Shown piece after piece: positions 16,230 to 24,541 of a stretch of 64,000 nt of DNA. The notes beneath the pieces were generated by a model. It did no database searches and was not told where the DNA came from. It saw nothing but the letters and a program-made list of their open reading frames with translations. A program made the translations under genes and the position numbers. The stretch is from positions 25,575-89,574 of the forward strand of contig CAXTBC010000005.1 in assembly GCA_964242595.1 (NCBI GenBank), in the 5' to 3' direction. Each line of letters opens with the position of its first letter. Position 1 is the first letter of the stretch. This DNA comes from BOG-908 sp964242595 (GTDB lineage Bacteria; Pseudomonadota; Alphaproteobacteria; Acetobacterales; Acetobacteraceae).

Positions 16230-17243
16230 TCAACCGAACACTCGCCCTCGCACCGACACGCCCGCGCCGATCCTGGCCTGCACCGCGTCGTAGACTATCA
16301 TGTCCTCGGCGATCAGCGCCTCGACCAGCGCGCGGTTTGCGGCGCCGGCCGTCTTCGGCGTGAACTGCCTGGCGGCGGGCCGTGTGCGCGACGCCGCCAG
16401 CAGCCCGAACCGCTGGCGCAGCCAGGCCGGCGTGTGCGCCTCGTCGGTCACCTCGATGTCGGTGTGCACCATGGTTTCCAGCGCCGAGGTCGCGGTGCCG
16501 CGGCCCAGCGCGTGGCATAGCGGGTTCGGCGTGGCAGCACGCAGGTAGTGGCCGGCCAGCGCCGCGCGGTCGCCCGACGCGGCGCTGGCGCCGCCCGTTA
16601 AAGCTTCCGTGTCGGCCGTCGAGACGACTTCCGCGCCGTCCGGCACGGCCGCACCCGCCAACTGAGCGGAAACCGTCGCATAGGCGAGGTCGCGCGGGTG
16701 GCGCAGCGCGGTGAACACGTCGTCCTCGAAGCGCACGAGGTTGCGGTCGAGGTACCAGTGCAGCGGCGTCTCGCCCCACAGCGCGATGCTGTCGGCCAGC
16801 TCCACGCCGGCCGCGAACTGCTGGAGGTGCCGGAACAGGTCCGGTTTGGCTGTCGCCTTCGTCTCGCACAGCGCCTCGTGCAGCGCTGGCGCCCGGCGGG
16901 CGAGCGCGGCCGCCAGGCGTCCATCCGCCCATCCCGGCGATTGCACGAAGATCAGCCGGCGCTTGTCGGGGAACGCCCCCAGCACGATCTCGCGCAGCCT
17001 GACCTGGAACTCGTTGCCGTTGAGCGCCTGCAGCGTGGCCGCGCGCGCGTTGAAGCCCGGCCCGTCCAGCGCGACCGCGGCTCCGGGTGGGCGCCCTAGC
17101 GTGTTGAAGTAGATCTGCCGGCGGGTGACTCCGGTGAAGTCGATCCGGTCCGTCAACGAAGCCAGGCCGGAGGGAGCAGAGTAGAGCGCGAACGCCAGCA
17201 GCATCTGCCTGACGTTGACGGGGGCGGGCACGACCTGGACCAT
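16230..17243 (-). CDS. Sulfotransferase-like protein, divergent
   Basis: 337 residues, no signal peptide. RRLIFVQSPGWADGRLAAAL and the segment FEDDVFTALRHPRDLAYATVSAQ look like a sulfotransferase fold, the latter recalling the 3'-phosphate-binding R...S of PAPS enzymes. The N-terminal P-loop-like strand is not the usual KTGGTS form, so activity or substrate may differ. NALVEALIAEDMIVYDAV near the end resembles ends of sulfotransferase-2 proteins. It lies among glycosyltransferases and four clearer sulfotransferases. The family call is tentative; a nucleotide-sugar-related role is the alternative. Confidence 0.5.
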   Translation of the reverse strand: MVQVVPAPVNVRQMLLAFALYSAPSGLASLTDRIDFTGVTRRQIYFNTLGRPPGAAVALDGPGFNARAATLQALNGNEFQVRLREIVLGAFPDKRRLIFVQSPGWADGRLAAALARRAPALHEALCETKATAKPDLFRHLQQFAAGVELADSIALWGETPLHWYLDRNLVRFEDDVFTALRHPRDLAYATVSAQLAGAAVPDGAEVVSTADTEALTGGASAASGDRAALAGHYLRAATPNPLCHALGRGTATSALETMVHTDIEVTDEAHTPAWLRQRFGLLAASRTRPAARQFTPKTAGAANRALVEALIAEDMIVYDAVQARIGAGVSVRGRVFG

Positions 17244-17404
17244 GGCTGTCTCATGCCATTGGCGCGCCCGTCCGGTAAGCGATCGGTGCTGCTACTCGTA
17301 AAAATTTCATAAAATTCCTCAGCCGGCCGGGGATGCCGCTCGACAAACCGCGTGGCCAGCTTATTCAGCCGCAGCAGGTGATTCACACCATCAGACTGGA
17401 ACGT

Positions 17405-17585
17405 TCACTCATCAGGAAGGCCAGGGGCTCTGCCCCTGGACCCCGCTAAGGACAAGTCCTTAGAGGCTGTTCGTAGAAGATCCTTAATGGACGGGGGTCT
17501 GGGGCCTCGAGGCCCCAGCGGGGTTTGGGGCAGAGCCCCACGCTTATCTGCAGGTCAAGCTTTCCGGGCGTTGGTATAAGGTGTC
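17405..17585 (-). repeat. GC-rich palindromic repeat, copy B (extended form)
   Basis: Reverse orientation of copy A: GGGGCTCTGCCCCTGGACC, CGCTAAGGACAAGTCCTTAG, then GGGGTCTGGGGCC and GGGGTTTGGGGCAGAGCCCC, followed by the flank GCGTTGGTATAAG, also seen beside copies A and K. It sits in the 460-base gap between two divergent genes. Apart from an AT-rich patch at 17297-17315 (possible promoter for the leftward gene) I see nothing else in this gap. Confidence 0.85.
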
Positions 17586-17703
17586 TGCTCGACACAATCC
17601 TTGATGGCCGGCGAGCACGTGTCCGTTGCGTTGCGTGTCAAACCACGCTGCTGACCCGCCAGGAAGGCCAGAGTTCTTTCGCCAGCCTTTGAGGGGCTTC
17701 ACC

Positions 17704-18669
17704 ATGCGCCTGACCCTACGCCTCGCCGCCGCCCTCCTTGCCGCCGCCGTGACGGCTCCGCTGCCCGCCGCCGCGGCGCAGTTCTGGCTGGCTGGACGCG
17801 ACCCGGTAGACCAGAGCGTCAAAGGCGGCGGCCCCACGGACTACATGGACCTGTTCGCACCCGGCGCCGCGTGGACGCAGGCCGAGAGCCGGCTCTCGGT
17901 GTTCAAGGTCTCCGCCCAATTCATCCTGCGCTCGTCGGACGACACGTTGCGTGCCGTGGTGGGCAGCCTGCACCAGCATCACGTGGCCTTCGCGGTGGAG
18001 ATGGGCGCGGTGCTGCGCTCGGCAGAGTGCGGCGGCGGCGAGGGCTTCGCGCCGCCCGGGCTGATCGACAGGGTGGCCGGCCGCCTGCAGCGCCTGGGGC
18101 TGGGGCTGGACGTGTGGGCCATGGACGAGCCCTTGTGGTTCGGCCACGTCAAGAGCTGGGGTCGTAACGAGTGCACCTACCCGGTGGACGTGGTGGCGCA
18201 ACGCGTGGCAGCCAACGTGGCATCGATGCGGCAGCATTTTCCCGCCGTGCGGATCGGTGACATCGAGGTGGTGGCCGCCGAGCGCATCGACCCGCGCCAG
18301 TTGCTGGCCGACTACGCTGCTTTCACCGAAGATTTCGAGCGGCTGACCGGGCAGAAGCTGGCCTTCTTCCACTTCGACGTCGCCTGGCGAGGACAGGGCG
18401 CGCGCCTGGTGGCGCCGCTGAACCGAGAGTTACGCGGGCTCGGCGTGCGCACCGGCATCATCTTCGGCGGCGGGCTCCAGGATCCCTCGGACGAAGCCTG
18501 GGTGGCGCACGGCCTGCAGACCATGCAGGACGTCGAGTCCGACCCCGCCACCCGGCCGGACGACGTTATCGTGCAGTCCTGGCAGGATTTGCCCAGCCGC
18601 ATGCTGCCCGAGACGCAGCCGGGCTCCTACACCTACATGTTGCGGGAAGCCGAAGCCTTGGCGCGATGA
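17704..18669 (+). CDS. Secreted TIM-barrel-like hypothetical protein
   Basis: 321 residues with a signal peptide (MRLTLRLAAALLAAAVTAPL, cleavage near AAAA-QF). The mature part alternates strands and helices and has acidic residues at strand ends (LGLDVWAMDEPLW, KLAFFHFDVAWRG, RTGIIFGGGLQ), which suggests a TIM-barrel glycosidase-like fold. I cannot name the family. GAGGGG seven bases before the ATG is a good ribosome site. It heads an operon of overlapping genes (GT61, sulfotransferase, GT61), so acting on the exported glycan is plausible but unproven. Confidence 0.65.
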   Translation: MRLTLRLAAALLAAAVTAPLPAAAAQFWLAGRDPVDQSVKGGGPTDYMDLFAPGAAWTQAESRLSVFKVSAQFILRSSDDTLRAVVGSLHQHHVAFAVEMGAVLRSAECGGGEGFAPPGLIDRVAGRLQRLGLGLDVWAMDEPLWFGHVKSWGRNECTYPVDVVAQRVAANVASMRQHFPAVRIGDIEVVAAERIDPRQLLADYAAFTEDFERLTGQKLAFFHFDVAWRGQGARLVAPLNRELRGLGVRTGIIFGGGLQDPSDEAWVAHGLQTMQDVESDPATRPDDVIVQSWQDLPSRMLPETQPGSYTYMLREAEALAR

Positions 18670-19853
18670 GCACGGCGCGGCTGCCGGTGGCTGCCAGGCC
18701 CGGCGGGCCCGCGGCCGACCGGATCCCGGTGCCCACGGTGCGGCTGAACGCCCACGCCACCTTCACCGAACTCTCGCCCGCCAGGCACGTCCTGCCAGCG
18801 CCACCGCGTTTCCAGTTCGGCACCTGCCCCGGCGAACTCTCCGCCTTCCTGTTCGCCCGCACGCGCCTGCAGGCCTGCGGCATCCACGTGGCGCACGGCC
18901 TGGTGGTCGGCGCCGGGCTGCTGCTGAGCGCCGGTGGCGAGCTCGTCGAGGCACCGTCGCTGAACTGGCAGAACCTGCACGTGGCCGAGGCGCTGGCGCG
19001 CCACGGCCGCCCGGACGCCGCCCCGCCGCGTCGTGTGGGTAGCCGCTGCGCGCTCATCATCACCCCCGGCTACGCCATCTACGGCCACTGGCTGGCCGAC
19101 ATGCTGCCCAGGCTGGGCCAGCTCGCGGCCGCCGGCTACGACCTCGACAGCCTGACCTACCTCATCCCCCACGACGTGCCGGCCTTCGGGCTGGAACTGC
19201 TGCGCCTGCTCGGCCTCGGCGAGGACCGCCTGCTGCGGCTCGAGCCGGGCGCGCCGGTGCAGCCCGACGAGCTGCTGCTGCCCACCTTTCCGCATAACGG
19301 CCGACAATTCATGGAGCCGATGGCCTACGCCGCCGGCGTGCTGCGCGCCAGGATCGAAGCGCGGCACGGTAGGCTGCAGACGGAGGGCACGCCCGCCAGC
19401 ATCCTGGTCTCCCGCCGCCGCATCCCCGCCCGCCCGCTGGAGAACCGCGACGCCTTCGAGGCGATGGCGGTGCAGCACGGCTTCACCGTGGTGCACCCGC
19501 AGACCCTGCCGGTGCTCGACCAGCTGCGCCTGTTCGCCGGTGCCCGCGAGATCATCGGCGAGTACGGCTCCGCCCTGCACGCCAGCCTGTTCTCGCCGCC
19601 AGGCACCGTGGTGTGTGCGCTCCGCGGCATGCTGCGCCATCCGGCCCTGATCCAGAGCGGCATCGGCGACGCGCTGGACCAGCCGACCGGCTACCTGTTC
19701 TGCCCTGCCGGCCAGTCCGGCAAGGCCAACAGCCTGGCCGTCGACCCCGACGACCTGCGCGCCTGCTTGGACATTGTGTTCAGCCCGAAACGCCCCATGC
19801 TCGCGCCCCTGCCCGAACAGTCACGTTCCGCAGCACCGTCCAGGACGCCCTGA
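18666..19853 (+). CDS. Glycosyltransferase family 61 protein
   Basis: 395 residues resembling GT61/DUF563. Marks are YAIYGHWLADMLPRLGQL (an N-terminal His-containing motif), ASILVSRRRIPARPLENRD (strand plus basic motif), VVHPQTLPVLDQLRLFAGA and the hallmark IIGEYGSALHASLFSPPGT. Bacterial members occur in capsule and exopolysaccharide clusters. The ATG overlaps the previous TGA (ATGA) and its own stop overlaps the next ATG, so the genes are coupled. The proline-rich tail after residue 375 is not conserved-looking. Confidence 0.85.
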   Translation: MSTARLPVAARPGGPAADRIPVPTVRLNAHATFTELSPARHVLPAPPRFQFGTCPGELSAFLFARTRLQACGIHVAHGLVVGAGLLLSAGGELVEAPSLNWQNLHVAEALARHGRPDAAPPRRVGSRCALIITPGYAIYGHWLADMLPRLGQLAAAGYDLDSLTYLIPHDVPAFGLELLRLLGLGEDRLLRLEPGAPVQPDELLLPTFPHNGRQFMEPMAYAAGVLRARIEARHGRLQTEGTPASILVSRRRIPARPLENRDAFEAMAVQHGFTVVHPQTLPVLDQLRLFAGAREIIGEYGSALHASLFSPPGTVVCALRGMLRHPALIQSGIGDALDQPTGYLFCPAGQSGKANSLAVDPDDLRACLDIVFSPKRPMLAPLPEQSRSAAPSRTP

Positions 19854-20470
19854 TGCCGCTGTTCACCCGCCAGGACCGCTCGGTGCTCTACATTCACGTG
19901 CCGAAGACCGGCGGCACGTCGGTGGAGCACTTCCTGACCGCGAACGGCTTTGCGGCCGAGTACCTCGACGCCGGCGGCGCCGGGTCCCTCAATTCCTACC
20001 GGCGCTGCCCGCCGCAGCACATGCACGCCCAGCAGCTCATGGCGATCCTGCGTCCCTGGCGTTGCGGCTACGTGTTCGCCACCGTGCGCGAGCCGCTGGC
20101 CCGCATCGTCTCGGAGTACCGGATGCGCGCGCGCACCCAGGACGGCTTCCCGCGCCTGCCCGCCTGGGTGGACCAGAGCCTGAAGCGCTACGCCGAGGAT
20201 CCCTACATTTTCGAGAACCACCTGCGGCCCCAGGTGGAGTTCATCATCCCCGGGTGCGACGTGTTCCGGCAGGAGGACGGCATCGGCGCCGGGCTTGTCG
20301 AACGGATCGAGGCGCGGCTGGACACCGTTCTGGAACGCCGGACCTTCGCCCATGCCAGGCCACTGCGCCAAGTAACGGTGCCGCCGGAGGACGTGGACGC
20401 GGTGCGCGCCCGCGTGCGCGACGCGTATTGGCAGGACTACGCCGCCTTCTACCCGGCCGCTGGCGGCTGA
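19853..20470 (+). CDS. Sulfotransferase family protein
   Basis: 205 residues. The 5'-phosphosulfate-binding loop is seen in VLYIHVPKTGGTSVEHFL (residues about 11-28) and the 3'-phosphate-binding region in YVFATVREPLARIVSEYRM. Enzymes of this type move sulfate from PAPS to a carbohydrate hydroxyl. Short length and lack of a membrane span fit bacterial cytosolic members. It overlaps the upstream GT61 gene by three bases, so sulfation of the glycan made by this operon is the natural inference. Confidence 0.85.
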   Translation: MPLFTRQDRSVLYIHVPKTGGTSVEHFLTANGFAAEYLDAGGAGSLNSYRRCPPQHMHAQQLMAILRPWRCGYVFATVREPLARIVSEYRMRARTQDGFPRLPAWVDQSLKRYAEDPYIFENHLRPQVEFIIPGCDVFRQEDGIGAGLVERIEARLDTVLERRTFAHARPLRQVTVPPEDVDAVRARVRDAYWQDYAAFYPAAGG

Positions 20471-20494
20471 GCCGAGGGCAGGAGGGTCACGGCC

Positions 20495-21460
20495 GTGATA
20501 CGCAGCATTCTTCGCCTGTTCCGACGCGACGGCAGAGTGGCGGTAGAGCCTGAGCCCGAAGCTGAGCGTGCGCCGGAACCGGAGCCGCAGGCCGAAGCGG
20601 CCGCTCCGCTTGCGGACGCCGGAGAGGCGTCCGACTACCTGCCGGATCGGTTCGCGCTGCTGGCGGTGATCAACAAGGTCGGCTCCGTGGAGCACTACTT
20701 CCACTTCGTGCTGGGCTACGTGGCCCCGCTCCTGCTGCGTGAGGCCGTGTCTCCGCCCGGGCTGACCTGCCTGGTCCGCTCTTGCGGCCCGCTGGACCGT
20801 ATGTTTGCCGAACTCGGCCTGGCGGACATCCGGCAAGTTCCCAAGGCGGACTGGCGCGACCGGCGCGAGAGCGGCCGCTACAAGGTCCATAGCATATACG
20901 GCCAGGACCGGCCGGAAGACTACGATCCTGTCGCCCTGGCCCGGCTGCGCGTGCTGATGCTGGAGCGCCTGGCCGTGATGCCGCCGGACCGTCCTGCGCA
21001 GGTGCTGCTCGTCAACCGCGGCCGCTCGCCGGACGCCTACCAGGCCACGGAGGTCGAAAACCCTACCTCGGCGAATTTGCGCCGGTCGGTGCCCAACATG
21101 GCCGAGGTCGCCGCGGCACTGACGCAGGCCGGCACCGCGTGCCGGCTGGTGGAGCTGGAGGAGACCACGTTGCGCGCGCAGGTTGTGCTGTTCGCCGCCA
21201 CATCCACGCTGGTGGCCCAGCACGGTGCCGCCCTGGTGAACATGGTGTGGATGGCGCCCGGCGGGCTGGTCGTGGAGATCCTGCCGGAGGTTGGGCGCGC
21301 AGCACGCATCTTCCCCATGCTGGCGGCGGCGTGCGGGCATCGCTACGTCAGCGTGGCGCAACGCAACCTACACGCGCCTGCCGATGTTGCGGCTGTGGTG
21401 GACGCGGTTGGACCTGCAGGCAAGCATGGGGCTCTGCCCCAAACCCCGCTGGGGCCTTGA
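20495..21460 (+). CDS. Glycosyltransferase family 61 protein with repeat-derived C-terminus
   Basis: 321 residues. After an acidic, proline-rich linker (about 17-45) comes the GT61-like region: VGSVEHYFHFVLGYVAPLLL, VLLVNRGRSPDAY, RLVELEETTLRAQVVLFAA and the hallmark TLVAQHGAALVNMVWMAPGG. GTG at 20495 follows GGAGGG. The last residues, AGKHGALPQTPLGP, are encoded by GC-rich repeat C, which also supplies the stop codon (21458-21460). The original 3' end has therefore been replaced. It is the last gene of the 17.7-21.5 kb operon. Confidence 0.82.
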   Translation: MIRSILRLFRRDGRVAVEPEPEAERAPEPEPQAEAAAPLADAGEASDYLPDRFALLAVINKVGSVEHYFHFVLGYVAPLLLREAVSPPGLTCLVRSCGPLDRMFAELGLADIRQVPKADWRDRRESGRYKVHSIYGQDRPEDYDPVALARLRVLMLERLAVMPPDRPAQVLLVNRGRSPDAYQATEVENPTSANLRRSVPNMAEVAAALTQAGTACRLVELEETTLRAQVVLFAATSTLVAQHGAALVNMVWMAPGGLVVEILPEVGRAARIFPMLAAACGHRYVSVAQRNLHAPADVAAVVDAVGPAGKHGALPQTPLGP

Positions 21461-21536
21461 GGCCCCAGACCCCCCATCTGTTAGGCCTCTCTTATGAACG
21501 GCTTTTGAGGACTTGTCCTTAGCGGGGTCCAGTTTA
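21418..21536 (+). repeat. GC-rich palindromic repeat, copy C (overlaps a gene end)
   Basis: AAGCATGGGGCTCTGCCCC, CGCTGGGGCC and GGACTTGTCCTTAGCGGGGTCCAG are shared with copy A; the final CAGGGGCAGAG is lost. Its first 43 bases are coding: they form the C-terminus and stop of the GT61 gene. Confidence 0.85.
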
Positions 21537-21668
21537 CCAGCAGGGACTCCGCTTCGGCCGCGTTCATGCGCATGGGTCCGTCGACACAGTTTGAAAAGAC
21601 CTGTTGCAACGGCTGAAACAGCCGGCACCCATACTCTCCTTGTCACCGAGTTGAACAAGGAGGTTTCC

Positions 21669-21968
21669 ATGGTCGATCTGAAGAGGTTCATCCTGGGCGG
21701 CATGGTCATCGCGGCGTTGGCCGTGCCGCTTCTGGCACCCGCGCCGGCGCAGGCCTGGTACGCGCACCCTGGCTACGGCTGGCATGGCGGCTACGGCTGG
21801 CACGGTGGCTGGGGTTGGCATGGCGGCTGGGGCCTGCGCGGCGGAGTGGTCGTCGGTGGCCCGGTGGTCGTCGGTCCGCGGGTGGCCTACGCTGCGCCAT
21901 ACCGCTTCATCCCCGGCCACTACACGCCCTACGGCGCTTTCGTGGCGCCGCACTGGGGTTACTACTGA
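21669..21968 (+). CDS. Small secreted Gly/Trp/His/Tyr-rich protein
   Basis: 99 residues: signal peptide (cleavage near PAQA-WYA), then tandem repeats GYGWHGG, GYGWHGG, GWGWHGG, GWGLRGG, a Val/Gly-rich bridge (VVVGGPVVVGP) and YRFIPGHYTPYG. A strong Shine-Dalgarno AAGGAGG lies seven bases before the ATG. Small secreted proteins of this composition are common in alphaproteobacteria, but their function is unknown; metal binding or an envelope role is speculation. It is a monocistronic unit between repeat C and a convergent methyltransferase. Confidence 0.8.
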   Translation: MVDLKRFILGGMVIAALAVPLLAPAPAQAWYAHPGYGWHGGYGWHGGWGWHGGWGLRGGVVVGGPVVVGPRVAYAAPYRFIPGHYTPYGAFVAPHWGYY

Positions 21969-22023
21969 CTCGGAGGGCTTGGCAGCCGAGTCGGCTAAAC
22001 AGACCCAAACCCTGCCGGCTCCG

Positions 22024-22884
22024 TCAGGCCGTCCCACCCTCGGGATTGCCGAATAGCTGGGTGAGGCTCACCTGGCCGCTGCCCGGCCGCAACGCTTGCG
22101 GCTGGGAAGCGGCGGGTGCCCACCCGGTCAGCATGGCCAGGCGCAGCCGGACGGTACTGCGTCCGTCGCGTACGGGAAGGCCGGCCAACGCGGCCGCCAT
22201 CAGGTTGCGCGGTGGTGTGCGCCTGTCGCGCATCGCCACGGCGTTGGTCTCGCCGGCGGCCCGCAGGTCGCGCGGCAGGTCGAGCGGGTCGGCGTAGAGC
22301 AGCTCGATCTCGTCGGCATCGGCCACCGGCAGGGCGAAGCCGGCGCGCTGTAGCAGCGCCGCGCAATCCCGCAAGTCAGGGAATGGGGAGATGCGCGGCG
22401 CCGCACCCCCCGTCAGCAGCGACTCCGTCTGCGTGAGCGCGGCGCGCCAAGCATCCAACGTGCCCAAAGCCGGCAGGCTGGCCAGCAGCAGCCCGTCCGG
22501 CCGCAACGCCAAGCGGAGCTGGATCAGCGCGCCCGGTAAGTCGTTCACCCAGTGCAGCGCGAGGTTGGCCACCACCAAGTCGAACGCGCCGTGGGCGAAG
22601 GGCAGGGCCTCCTCGTCGCCGGCCACCGCCGGGCCGCCGCAGAGCGCGGCCATGCGGGGCGATAGGTCCAGGCTGACGCAGCCGATGCCGCGGGCGCGCA
22701 GCTTCGGCGCCACCACGCCCCGCCCGCCCACATCCAGCGCCTGGGTGAAGCGGTGCGTGGTGTCGTCCAGCCGATCCAGCAGCCGGTCTGCCACCTCGGC
22801 CAGGATCGGCTGCACGCGAGCGACCAGGGGGGCGGCGCGCGCCCTGTGCAGGCGTACGGCGCGGCGGTCGAAGATGTCGATCAT
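22024..22884 (-). CDS. Class I SAM methyltransferase, NDUFAF5/BioC-like
   Basis: 286 residues. The N-terminus MIDIFDRRAVRLHRARAAP with DRLDDTTHRF before motif I (ALDVGGRGVVAPKLRARG) resembles alphaproteobacterial relatives of mitochondrial NDUFAF5 and of BioC. Further motifs are LPFAHGAFDLVVANLALHWV and LALRPDGLLLASLPALGTL. Motif I has GGRG rather than the classic GxGxG, as in NDUFAF5-like proteins. The ATG at 22882-22884 lies just beside AT-rich element copy 5, which separates it from the divergent comF. Substrate unknown; complex I assembly is one guess. Confidence 0.8.
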   Translation of the reverse strand: MIDIFDRRAVRLHRARAAPLVARVQPILAEVADRLLDRLDDTTHRFTQALDVGGRGVVAPKLRARGIGCVSLDLSPRMAALCGGPAVAGDEEALPFAHGAFDLVVANLALHWVNDLPGALIQLRLALRPDGLLLASLPALGTLDAWRAALTQTESLLTGGAAPRISPFPDLRDCAALLQRAGFALPVADADEIELLYADPLDLPRDLRAAGETNAVAMRDRRTPPRNLMAAALAGLPVRDGRSTVRLRLAMLTGWAPAASQPQALRPGSGQVSLTQLFGNPEGGTA

Positions 22885-22886
22885 GA

Positions 22887-23020
22887 AGGTAGCAAGCAGT
22901 TCTTTTTCGGGAAAAAGAACCAGAAAGCTTTTGCTTCCTGTCGGGTGTTGCAGAGGTATGCGCGCCCAGTGAGTAAAAGTTTTTTGCTTCTTTTTTTCAA
23001 AAAAGAAGTCCTTCCTTGCT
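22887..23020. repeat. AT-rich nested-palindrome element, copy 5 (between divergent starts)
   Basis: Left arm AGCAAGCAGTTC with a CTTTTTCGGGAAAAAG hairpin and CAGAAAGCTTTTG; loop CTTCCTGTCGGGTG; right arm TAAAAGTTTTTTGCTTC with a TTTTTTTCAAAAAAGAAG hairpin. Unlike most copies it lies between two start codons (methyltransferase leftward, comF rightward), so here it cannot act simply as a terminator of the flanking genes. Confidence 0.85.
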
Positions 23021-23025
23021 CCTTG

Positions 23026-23778
23026 ATGCTCACCGCCATCCTCGACACCCTGCTCCCTCCAACCTGCGCCGCCTGCGACGAGCCGGTCACCGCGCCCGGC
23101 CAGCTTTGCGGCGCCTGTTTCGGCGGCCTCAGCTTCATCACCGCCCCGCTCTGCCATAGCTGCGGCCTGCCGGCCGCCGTGCAAGGCGCCCCAGCCTGCC
23201 CCACCTGCCACTCCGCCCCGCCGCCCTGGGGCGCCGCGCGCGCGGCGATGCTGTACGACGCAGCCTCGCAGCGCCTGGTGCTGCCGTTCAAGCACGCCGA
23301 CCGCACAGAGCTGGCCACAGCCCTGGCGCTACACATGCAGCGTGCCGGGGCCGTCCTGCTGGCGCGTGCGGACCTGCTGGTGCCGGTGCCGCTGCACCGC
23401 TGGCGGCTGCTGCACCGTCGCTACAACCAGGCGGCCCTGCTGGCGCGCGCACTCGCCCGGCGCACCGGCCGGCCGACGCTGCCCGACGCGCTGCGCCGCA
23501 CCCGCGTCACCCAGTCCTTGCGCAACCTGCCCGCTGCACGGCGCGCCAGCTTGCTGATGGGTGCGGTGACGGTGCGGCCCGGCCGCGCCGCCGCCATCGC
23601 CGGCCGCCGCATCCTGCTGATCGATGACGTGCTCACGTCCGGGGCCACCGCACGCGCCTGCACGCAGGCCCTTCTTGACGCCGGGGCTGCGAGCATCGAC
23701 GTGCTGGTAGCGTGCCGTGTGGCCGACCCGCGCCACGAGACCATACCTTCAGCAGGACCAGACGATGACGACGATTGA
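23026..23778 (+). CDS. comF: ComF family phosphoribosyltransferase-like protein
   Basis: 250 residues. The N-terminal zinc-ribbon-like part has CAACDEP, LCGACF, CHSCGLP and CPTCHS. The C-terminal type I phosphoribosyltransferase-like domain has DLLVPVPLHRWRLLHRRYNQ, RTRVTQSLRNLP and the PRPP-loop motif ILLIDDVLTSGATARA. ComF proteins are linked to DNA uptake in competent bacteria; the biochemical role elsewhere is unsettled. ATG at 23026 directly follows the AT-rich element and starts at MLTAILDTLLPPTCAAC. The 3' end, an Asp tail, overlaps grxC by 14 bases. Confidence 0.9.
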   Translation: MLTAILDTLLPPTCAACDEPVTAPGQLCGACFGGLSFITAPLCHSCGLPAAVQGAPACPTCHSAPPPWGAARAAMLYDAASQRLVLPFKHADRTELATALALHMQRAGAVLLARADLLVPVPLHRWRLLHRRYNQAALLARALARRTGRPTLPDALRRTRVTQSLRNLPAARRASLLMGAVTVRPGRAAAIAGRRILLIDDVLTSGATARACTQALLDAGAASIDVLVACRVADPRHETIPSAGPDDDDD

Positions 23779-24019
23779 AATCTACACCCAGCCGTTCTGC
23801 CCTTACTGCGCGCGCGCGCTGAACCTGCTGACCAGGAAGGGCGTGGCCTTCAAGGAGATCGAGGCGCCGGGCGGGTCGCCGGCGCGCGAGGAAGCGCGCA
23901 ACCGCTCCGGCGGCCGCACCTCGGTGCCGCAGGTTTTCATCGGCGGCGCCCATGTTGGCGGCAGCGACGACCTGGCCGCGCTGGAGAGCGCGGGCAAGCT
24001 GGACGCCATGCTCGCCTAG
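23765..24019 (+). CDS. grxC: Glutaredoxin 3
   Basis: 84 residues, thioredoxin fold. The redox motif CPYC is at residues 12-15 (IEIYTQPFCPYCARAL); the cis-proline motif is TSVPQVFIGG, and GGSDDLAAL matches the glutathione-binding end. A dithiol glutaredoxin that reduces disulfides with glutathione. The insert GGSPAREEARNRSGG is normal for GrxC. It starts inside the comF 3' end, an order often seen in alphaproteobacteria. Confidence 0.95.
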   Translation: MTTIEIYTQPFCPYCARALNLLTRKGVAFKEIEAPGGSPAREEARNRSGGRTSVPQVFIGGAHVGGSDDLAALESAGKLDAMLA

Positions 24020-24067
24020 GCTGCACCCTGAACCTAGCCTGCCGACCGAAAGCCCGCACTCCGCACC

Positions 24068-24541
24068 ATGATCCATTACGCCCTTCGCTGCGCCGCCGGC
24101 CACGAGTTCGATGGCTGGTTCCGCGGTGCCGCCGCTTTCGAGCAGCAGTCGACGGGCGGCCTGCTGGCGTGCCCGACATGTGCGAGCACGGCCGTGAGCC
24201 GCGGAGTGATGGCGCCGCGCGTGGCGACAGGTGCCCGGCCGCCGCAGTTGCCTCGGCCGTCGCCCGCATCCGGGCAGGACGCGCCGGTGCAGGCGGCCCG
24301 TCAGGTTTCGGAGCCCCTGCCGGACCAGGTGCGTGCCGCGTTGCAGCGTATCCGGGCCGAGGTGGAACGGACCTGCGAGGACGTGGGATCGGGTTTCGCG
24401 CAGGCTGCCCGTGCCATGCATGACGGCACGCAAACGACGCGCCCGATCTACGGAGAGACCACGCCAGACGAGGCGCGCAGCCTGGCCGAGGACGGGATCG
24501 AGGTCTCCCGTATCCCATGGGTGCCGCGTGCCGATGGCTAG
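24068..24541 (+). CDS. DUF1178 family protein
   Basis: 157 residues. The N-terminus MIHYALRCAAGHEFDGWFRG with ACPTCAS forms the family's probable zinc-binding pair of cysteine motifs; the C-terminus has RPIYGETTPDEARSLAEDGI and the ending VSRIPWVPRAD. Function unknown. It follows comF and grxC, the usual alphaproteobacterial neighbourhood, and its stop overlaps the start of the next gene. The Pro/Ala-rich middle (about 50-80) is probably disordered. Confidence 0.88.
   Translation: MIHYALRCAAGHEFDGWFRGAAAFEQQSTGGLLACPTCASTAVSRGVMAPRVATGARPPQLPRPSPASGQDAPVQAARQVSEPLPDQVRAALQRIRAEVERTCEDVGSGFAQAARAMHDGTQTTRPIYGETTPDEARSLAEDGIEVSRIPWVPRADG

Noticed and set aside
17153..17386. 77-codon reverse ORF beginning MNHLLRLNKLATRF before the 16230 gene
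   Set aside because: It overlaps the supported start of that gene in another frame and has no ribosome site; probably chance.
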